Assembly (NCBI GenBank): GCA_001661515.1
Contig: LUVW01000023.1
Span: 713,885-777,884, forward strand
Origin: Capniomyces stellatus
Taxonomy: Eukaryota; Kickxellomycota; Harpellomycetes; Harpellales; Legeriomycetaceae
Length of the DNA stretch: 64,000 nt
Direction of reading: 5' to 3'
Every line of letters begins with the position of its first letter. Position 1 is the stretch's first letter. The position numbers and the translations under genes are program-made. The notes under the pieces were generated by a model. That model was given only the letters and a program-made list of their open reading frames with translations, was not told the DNA's origin and ran no database searches. This document shows positions 56,501 through 64,000 of the stretch, piece after piece.

Positions 56501-57080
56501 GATGAAAAGTATAGAGATGAAAAACGTAATGATGAAAAACGTAATGACGAAAAGCGGTTCAAGACGGACAATGAAATCCGAGCTGCACCAACAGAATTAA
56601 AAATGACGTAATTTGGGCTTATGAGCAGAGTGTGAAAACCCAAAGCTTAAAGAGCTAAGCAAAGGGAAATTAACAAATAAAGTTTCATTAATTTAGCGAC
56701 TTTTCAAAATAAATAAATAATCACCGATTATTTTCGAAAGCAAAGTACAAGAGTGTAGAGATAGCAATGCAAAATAATATATTTACCGATACAAGCAAAA
56801 GTAGTATCAAAGACAACAATAGCAGTGCAATATAAAAGTAAACAGGGTAAAGAGCAGAAGCGATACCGAAACTATATAAAACTGACACACAAAAAGTCAA
56901 GCAAGAAAAGCTCAAGCAAAATAACAGTTTACGTTAGTTTTCAAACAGCGTAGAGAGTAGTAGGCAAATACATAATAATATAAAGGTTAAATTAGATATA
57001 CGGCGGTACCAGTCAGTTACATTGTAAAAACAGGGGGAAAAACAGAGGAAGAAGAGAAAAAGAAGAGAAAAAAAAACCAA
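53501..57080. other. Long intergenic region upstream of BLM10
   Basis: About 3.6 kb between the divergent phosphatase and BLM10 genes. It is AT-rich, with T/CT-rich tracts near 54610-54665 and a tandem repeat at 56475-56555. Open frames (e.g. 55678-55860) match nothing I recognise. No RNA gene was seen. The two promoters lie at its ends. Confidence 0.55.
56475..56555. repeat. Tandem AAAGTATAGAGATG / AAACGTAATGATG repeats
   Basis: Three perfect copies of a 15-base unit (aaaagtatagagatg) pass into two copies of a related aaaaacgtaatgatg unit. A 15-base unit keeps any frame open, so the open frames here are probably a consequence of the repeat. Confidence 0.85.
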
Positions 57081-60000
57081 ATGGCAAATGTAAATGAATT
57101 CAACTGGAATAAGGTGTTGCCTTACTACAGCGATGCCGAGGAAAGGCAGGTTCAAGAGAAGTGGGTTAAAGGGCTGAAAGAATCGCTTTTATCTAGGGAT
57201 TGGGAAATGTTTACCTCGAGCTTAAAGGAGCTATACGTGTAAGTAATACAAATAAGGTAGAGATATCTGTATAGGATAGCCAAGTACAAGAGTTTGTGGG
57301 ATTGTAAAAGTGGTTGAGGTAATGGAGGGGAGTTAGAGAAACTAATAAAGAAGCAAATGGTTTTAGGGCAAAGAGTTACTTTGGAGCAGGGGAGAAGGCG
57401 GTGATAGCAGAGATAATTTACAGAGTGGCAAGCGAGAACGACTTTGACTCAAAGCTACTCAAGACGGTTTTAGAGTGTTTTAAGTTTTTGACAGGGTAAG
57501 TGGAGCTGAAGGAATATATATTTTTTAAAATAGTATACGAGTGTAGCAGGTGTTGAAAATGTAATATATAAAAAAGTGGACTAAAGTGCAAACAAAACCA
57601 TGAATAGGCCAGAAAGCGGGGTTTCAGAGAGCCAGCTGAGACTTGACTGGGAGGTGTTGACGAGAAGGGCGTTGGATAGTTTTGTTGATGATGGGATAAG
57701 CGCAGTTGATCGCGAATCAGGGCAAGTAGATATAAAAGTAGTTGATACCAGTTGAAATATATGAGGGTTAGAGTAAAAATGGGGGAGGGGGGAAGAGAGT
57801 TTGCTAAAGCGTGTATGTGGCAGGGACTAAAATAAGACGTTGGTGATTAAAATAGGAATAAGATGGGACTGTTTGTTTTGATATTGGAGGCAGCAAATAG
57901 GTAAGGGGTTAAGTAGATAAAGATGGGCTTGTGATGAAGATAGATGGAAAGAAAGGATACATAGATCAAGTAAGAACAAAAACAAAAACAAAAACAATAA
58001 CAAAAATTCGGGTGTAGGTATTTTGCAAAGGATCAGGCGGAAAGAATGATGGGGTTATTGGTGCCATATTTAAGAATAGAGAACAAAGGGCGAATGGAGA
58101 CAATCCAGCAGCTGATAACGGTGGTGTTGTCGTGCCAAGACTTTAGTGGCGAAGAAGGGAGTGTTGATGGGAGTGGGGGAGGTAGAAAATGGGTTGAAAT
58201 GATGTTTGGGATATGGGAAAGAGTGCACAAGAATAAGGATATGAATGGGCTGTTTATGAAGATGATTAGTCGGATGTCAAAAGAAAACAAAGAGAGTAAC
58301 ATAGGGGGGAGGTTTAGTAGCGAGGAGATTAGGACGGTGTTTGGGTATGGAATGAGTATACTTGGAGTTGAGCCAGTGGTTAAGATTGAAAAGAGTCTGG
58401 GGGCGGATGCTTCAAGAGTGGCAAGAAACACAAAGGGGACAGTAAACATCCCACAGCAGCCAAGGAGGCTTATAAACATAGTGAGTGGCGATATTTATTG
58501 ATAGGAGAAAATGGGGGGAAAAAACACGTGATTTCGATATAACTATAACTATAAATATGTAAATGTATGGAATAGGTGGCAGCCAAATCATTTGCAAATT
58601 TCATAGTGTACAATATTGAGGAGAGTATTGAAGAGTATATCGGTTTGACGTTGATGGTGAACCAGGCGTTCCATCCACTGAGTGCAGGTGCATGGACGCA
58701 GCCACTGACAGCGTTTCTAAACGGAATGAGTCAGGGGTTGATTTACAGAATCAGAAACTCGAGTTGTGAAGGATCAGCAGAGAGAAAGATTGATGAGGTG
58801 GTTAGGCGAATGGTGGTGAGCAGCACGGCAAAGCTGGCAATGAAGTCGATGTTTGGCAGGGACAAACTGGTGCGTGCGGTTAGCCATAGCAGTCTTAGGA
58901 TGCTTGCAGAGGTAGATCCAGACCTGGTGGTTCCAGAGTTTCTAGAAACGGTTTACAGTTCGTTGCAGTCAGAGTCAATGGTAAAGATTGAATATAAATG
59001 CGTACATTATATGTAGAGTGATAAATGTGGGTTTGATTGGGTGGAGAGGGAGAAGAATTTGGATGAATAGGAGCGATTTGATTGGTCAAAAAAGCATAAA
59101 CAAAAACAATGTAAAAAAATAATAATGTAAAAAAATAAAAATAAAAATAGGCAATGAGAGAGTTGACGTGCATAAATGCGCTAGGAAAGATGGTTCCGGT
59201 GATGGCAAATTGGGCGATATACGCGAGGGGGGCAAAGCATGTGTTTGGGGTAGGGAATATGGTGGTGGGAGGGATAGAGATCAGCAACACAGAAAAGACA
59301 TTGGGGATTCTAGAGTACATTAGGGAGATAGCAAGAAATGGAGTAGTGTTTAGGAAAGTTAGGGTGAAGGAGGGGCGGGGGATGGGGGAAGAGTACGTGG
59401 AGGACGGATCAGGAGATGTGGAGAGGAGAGTGGAGGCGGACTTGGAAGCAGAGAAATACTTGACGGAAAACAGTTTGCAGGAAATGGAAGGGTTTGTGGA
59501 GACGTTTTTCACAAAGGTATTTAATGTACTTATGACTCTGGCAGATGGAGGAGGAGGAGGAGGAGGAGGAGGAGAGGGTAATGGGAAGGCAACACCAGAA
59601 GCGGATTTGTACAGAAGCATAGCACATACGTGCAAGGATGTAGTATCGCAGATGGACAGCAGCTACGAGGGTTTGGTGGTTGGAAAGCTGGTGAAGTTGG
59701 TTGAGGCGTCTGTGAGTGAGCGGGAACATTTGATGATGGCAGATGTGGTTGGGCGGATCAGTTCAAGTCTGACGGAATCAGGGCTGAGACGAGTGGTGTT
59801 GGCGGTGTTTGGCAGGTTGGAACAGGAAATAGGGATGGAAATAGATTTAGATTTAGATTTAGATTTAAATGAGGAAAGAAAAAGAAAAAGAGGTGAAAAG
59901 TCGCAGAATTTAGGGGCAAAGATTCTGTGGAATCTGGAGGTTTTGCACACGATTTTCCAGTTTGCAGATGCACGATTTGTGTACAAGTATGGGGACGAGG

Positions 60001-61359
60001 TAAGGAGGCTGATGGGGAGAGTGTGCAGCGTGAACTATGTGGATGAGGGCGATGTTGAAAATAAGAATGACAGGAAGGTGTTGGAGATGGCAGGACTGGT
60101 AGTGGGGACATTGGTAAAGAATCTGTTGTCGGTGCGGGTAAACCCAAACACAAGAAGCGTTTCAGACAGTGAATGGAGCTCTACAGGTAAATATTAATAA
60201 ATAAATATAAATATAATAATAGATAAATAAAATAATTAAATAAAATAATTAAATAAATAAAATAATAATTGAATAATCACGTAGAGTTCCAGGAAAATCA
60301 CTACTTGCACTGGGGGAACCAAATTTTGCCAGAGGAAGCCAGGGGGCTAGACTTTTATGTACCTGGAGAGGAGCAGATAAAAGTGGCAAAGGCAGTAAGG
60401 CAGGATGTAGTAGAGGTTTCATTTAAGGAGCTACGAAAGTGTGCAGCTAAATGGGTTTCAGACAACAAAGACAGTGGTGATGATAAGAGTCAAAGTAAGA
60501 GTAAGAATAAGAACAAGGGTAAATCACCAACAAAAGTGTTTCAGATTTTATCAACAATACACAGTGCAATGAACGGACTGAGTTTGATGGTGGCAGAGGA
60601 TGGAGAAAAAGAAGAAATAGAGGAAAAAGAAAAAGAAGAGAATAGAATAGAAAAGGTCAAATACAAAACGGGAACAATTTGGACAGACAAAAAAAGCGAA
60701 CAGTATAAAGAAGGGGTGGCGTTTAGGCAAGAGCTGGGCAGACTGGTGGAGGAAATAATGGAGATGACAATTAGGTACTGGAGTGAGGATGTTGAGCTGG
60801 TGGGACTGGTGGTGGAGGTGGGGCAAGACTACATGAGCTACGGGGGAGTGCGGATTGGGCTTCACAATGAGCTGAAGAGCCAGCTTAAAGAATGGCCTGA
60901 TTATCAGCTCAACATTCCGCACCACAAACTGCCAGCCAAACACGCAGCCACCCGCGCCAACTCGCAGAACGCAGTCAGACTGATGAGACAAACCTCAGCC
61001 AAGCCGGTTGGAAAGCTGCACGTCCAGCTGATCAAACTTCTGGTGCGCATTGCCCTGTCGCCTTACCACACTGTCCGCAACTGCTGCAGTGCTGCGTTTG
61101 GCCACCTCATAAGACTCAACCCCAAGTCACGTGATGTGTTGATTCTTGAACTGCTCGCCAGTCTGACAGCTCCTGATGTTTCCGACGACACGCTAGAGGC
61201 CGGACTGGTTCTGCTGTGCTGCAACCCGATGCTGGCTATTGTCACGCACGAGTGGAAGTTTGTTCCGTTGCTGCTCCACATTCTTGAAAGGGCGTTTCTT
61301 TCTACCCAGGTAAATAATAATTAATAATTAATAATGATGTTAATAAAAATAATAATTAC

Positions 61360-61396
<37 letters not shown>

Positions 61397-63979
61397 TAAA
61401 AATAAAAATAAAAATAGAAATAAAAATAGAAATAAAAAATAAAATGTTTATTAGGTCAAAGTAAAAGACGCACTGTACAGACTATCAATGTATTGTAACC
61501 TCAACAGTCCAGCCAGATTATTAGCCGTGTCGGATGAGCTGATGTTGGTAGTCAAGAGTCTGACGTTCCCCTCAATGCAAATAGACCAAGACAGGATAAA
61601 AACATTCAGAGCCAGAAACGAAGGAGTAGTTTGGAATTACCAGCTAGAATATAATAAGGCAGTAAGTATGCAGAAAAACAAACAAACAAACGGTATTTGA
61701 TTCAGATGTGATTTTGTATAAATTTACTAACATTGTTGGTGTTGGGTTGGTGGTAGATTGATTGGTTGTCGGATTGTGTTTTAGACAAAGACAAAAAGTG
61801 GAGGCTGGGGGCTTTGGGGCTCAAGTTTATCATCCAGATGGTCAAGCCAGACACCAAAATAACACCAAAGCTGGTGAGAGCGGTGTTCAGGGGACTGGAG
61901 TCGGACCTGCTAGTGACAAGAATGCTTTCAGTTGAGCTGTTTTCGGTGGTACTGAACTCGATCAAGAGCCACAGCGTGCATTCAGAGGAAACGCGTGTGT
62001 ACCAATCACACAGCAGCACCAGTCCAGCAGCCAGTGTGCTAGGAATAACGGGATCGCGACAATCGGCAGATTTTGTTGTTCAGGTAGAAAGAGTTGAGCA
62101 AAAGAAAAGTACAGATTCAAATACAGTTTATTACGACGATATTGGATCGTACAGCTTTGTATGGCCTGAAACAGTCAGGGTGGCCAGACCAGTTGACGAC
62201 GGATCAGCGTTTGCGTTTGAGCAGGTTGACGCGTATAGCCGTGAGCTGATTGGTGTGGTAGTAGAGTACACGGGGAACGCAGATTGGTGGAGGCGGATGG
62301 CCAGTGCACAACTAAAGCAGGCACAGGAAGTAGAAGTGTTCAGCTGCGCCCTGGCACGGACATACGAGCTGGTGTTTAGCCTGGCTGGACCCGCAGCGTT
62401 TGTGGCCGCACAGTCGACAGTTGAGTGGCTAGTTGCGCAGATGCAGCAGGAGCCGGCAGCAGCCAGAGTGGCAAGCGAGGTGGTTGGAGGGTGGATCAAG
62501 AGCGTGCGGTACTGGTCAGACTGCGAGAGTGTAAAGACGTGGACATTTGTTGTGGCCCAGCTGCAGTCCGTCTTCCGCCTCGCCCGCCTCGACCACTTCC
62601 AGTTCTGGCAGTCCATGGTTCTCTTCTCCATGAGCAACGCTGACCCAGCCCGGTACTTGCCCTTCATCACCCTCATTGAAAAAGAGGCTGCTCTTGTCAT
62701 CCGATCTGAACACCCAGACGCTTGTCACAGCCTGAACTCTGCAGACAGAAGCGATGCGCATGGCTTTGTTGTGTTCAGTATTGCTCACACCCTGGTCAGC
62801 TGCTTTGGGTGGCGCCTCAATGCTGTTGCAGGTGCCCTTGCGGCCCAGCTGGCTGATGCTGCCCACTTTGCAAACAAGCAGACCCGCGACTCTGCCAGCT
62901 CTTTCCTCTACGCCACCGCCAACGCTTCAACCCACTGCACTCAGCTTTCCTTTTCCTGCGCCCTCGCTAACGGGTTTCCTCCCCAGCAGGCCCCCGCCTT
63001 TTCCGCCTACATTCACTCTGTTGTTGCCCAGTTCTGCCCCTCAGAGTCTGGCGCCATTGATGTGTCTGACCGCGCCCAAATCCCCAGAGTCCATCCAACC
63101 CTCAAGTTTATGCTTGGTGTCCTTCTTGCCTCTGCAAATTCTCCTCACAATCCCGCTCTTGTCCACGTCCTGCCTACCGTCCTTCCCCTCCTCTTTATTA
63201 TCCAAGATCAGCTCTATGACGCCGACTCTACTTTCCAAGCCGCCTCCATCATCCATGCCTACTTTCGCTCTCTTGTCCCCGTCCAGCCCTCCAACCCCAA
63301 CTCCAACTCCAACTCCCTGGCCCTACCTGTTTTGCGCTCCCTCATCACCTCATCTTCCATCTCTTCTCGCGCTAAAGCCAACGCCATTATCTACCTCGGC
63401 TACTTTTACTACAGAAACTTCTTTGCCCTCTCCAACTCCACAAAGTCTGAAATCTCTTCTCTTGTCGTGTCCTGCTTGAGCCTTGACGACCTCCGTCTTA
63501 GACTTGCTGCTTGTGACGCCCTCAAAACCATTGTTTCCTCTCTTCCGTTACCCCAACTTTTGCTTCTCATTTCCAGTTTTTCTGCCCCCTTGTCTAAAAA
63601 ACTCCCTAAACACCTTGCTAAATCCAGACTAAACTCAAATTCAATTCCAAAGTCTGACTCGCTTCGGGACTCTACCAGCTTTCCCTCACTGCCTGACCAC
63701 GACAAATCCCTTATTCTCTCCCGCCTCGCCAACGTTCTCGGCCTTTCCTCCATCATCCTGTCCTTCCCCCACTCCATCCCTACTTGGCTGCCTTCTGCCC
63801 TGCTCGTCCTTGCTTCCTGCTCATCTGACCCTCCTCTGATTTCTTCAACCGTCTCAAAAGCCTTTACTGACTTTAAACAGGCTCACTCTGACACTTGGCA
63901 TATCGACAAGCTGCTCTTTTCCCACTCCCAACTCGACGTTTTGAACGATTTTTTGGTTTCTCCTTCCTATTTCGTCTAA
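57081..63979 (+). CDS. BLM10: Proteasome activator Blm10/PA200
   Basis: Nine exons: 57081-57238, 57367-57495, 57608-57721, 58018-58480, 58576-58980, 59151-60186, 60285-61309, 61455-61661 and 61757-63979. All phases agree, giving 1919 aa against 1843 (human PA200) to 2143 (yeast). The start FNWNKVLPYYSDAEERQ fits the family N-terminus. The rest is HEAT-like alpha solenoid, with NQAFHPLSAGAWTQPLTAFL and RTVFGYGMSILGVEPVVKI in the middle part, and DYQLNIPHHKLPAKHAATRA further on. A single large ring caps the 20S core and opens its gate, in the nucleus for histone and DNA-repair turnover. The C-terminus ends SPSYFV; the gate-opening tail normally has Tyr as next-to-last residue. Intron 3 has a GC donor. 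Low-complexity inserts include poly-Gly and Asp-Leu arrays. Confidence 0.94.
61350..61402. repeat. (AAT)n microsatellite in a BLM10 intron
   Basis: About 13-15 AAT units followed by AAAAT units, inside intron 7 (61310-61454). Intron 6 is similar in composition. Confidence 0.85.
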
Positions 63980-64000
63980 CTTTTTTTTTTTTTTTTTTTT

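Noticed and set aside
1..64000. tRNA or rRNA genes
   Set aside because: I looked for T-loop (GGTTCRANYCC-like) and rRNA-like GC-rich structure and found none convincing; a covariance-model scan would be decisive.

Overview
The window looks like nuclear DNA of an early-diverging, non-Dikarya fungus, most likely Zoopagomycota (Kickxellomycotina or a Harpellales-type gut fungus). Lineage is inferred: intergenic DNA is AT-rich and full of homopolymers, genes carry short spliceosomal introns of about 80-330 nt, and fungal-type families (Aro8, Spp2, Rrp15, Pdx1, Blm10, a CAP59/CMT1-type GT69 enzyme) sit beside families absent from yeasts (a Twinkle-type mitochondrial helicase and an AF4/FMR2-like scaffold). 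Stop codons TAA, TAG and TGA are all used normally.

Layout. 1-10 kb: a 346-bp gap, then a 7.1-kb intronless ORF on the minus strand encoding a 2378-aa protein with ASH/MSP-like beta-sandwich segments separated by dipeptide repeats, divergent from DPH3. 10-17.5 kb: aromatic/aminoadipate aminotransferase (minus), then PDX1 and SPP2 (plus). 17.5-23 kb: mostly non-coding, with a secreted Lys-Pro/Ser-Thr-rich protein and a decayed non-LTR retroelement. 23-33 kb: Twinkle, SNX3 (minus), an Asn/Ser-rich orphan, RRP15 (minus). 34.6-40 kb: an AF4-like gene convergent with a His/Cys-rich Hsp20-like gene. 42-48 kb: a decaying accessory block with an F-box/ankyrin pseudogene, an ACC-synthase-like PLP enzyme and a GDSL lipase-like pseudogene. 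50-64 kb: a GT69 mannosyltransferase, a PRL-type phosphatase (minus) and a complete nine-exon BLM10/PA200 gene.

The genes do not form a pathway cluster. They are mainly housekeeping functions: translation (DPH3, RRP15), splicing (SPP2), mitochondrial metabolism and DNA maintenance (PDX1, Twinkle), sorting (SNX3), proteasome regulation (BLM10) and probably transcription elongation (AF4-like). I assembled exon structures by hand from GT/GC...AG sites, reading-frame phase and family conservation. Across 37 proposed introns, two use GC donors.

The points most worth a second look are the AF4-like scaffold in a fungus, the zinc-finger-bearing Twinkle, a GDSL protein that lost its catalytic triad and also carries a nonsense codon, the His/Cys-rich Hsp20-like protein, BLM10 with a Phe in place of the C-terminal penultimate Tyr, and a repeated switch from purine-rich 5' to pyrimidine-rich 3' coding sequence inside the longest genes. 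I saw no tRNA, rRNA or CRISPR array.
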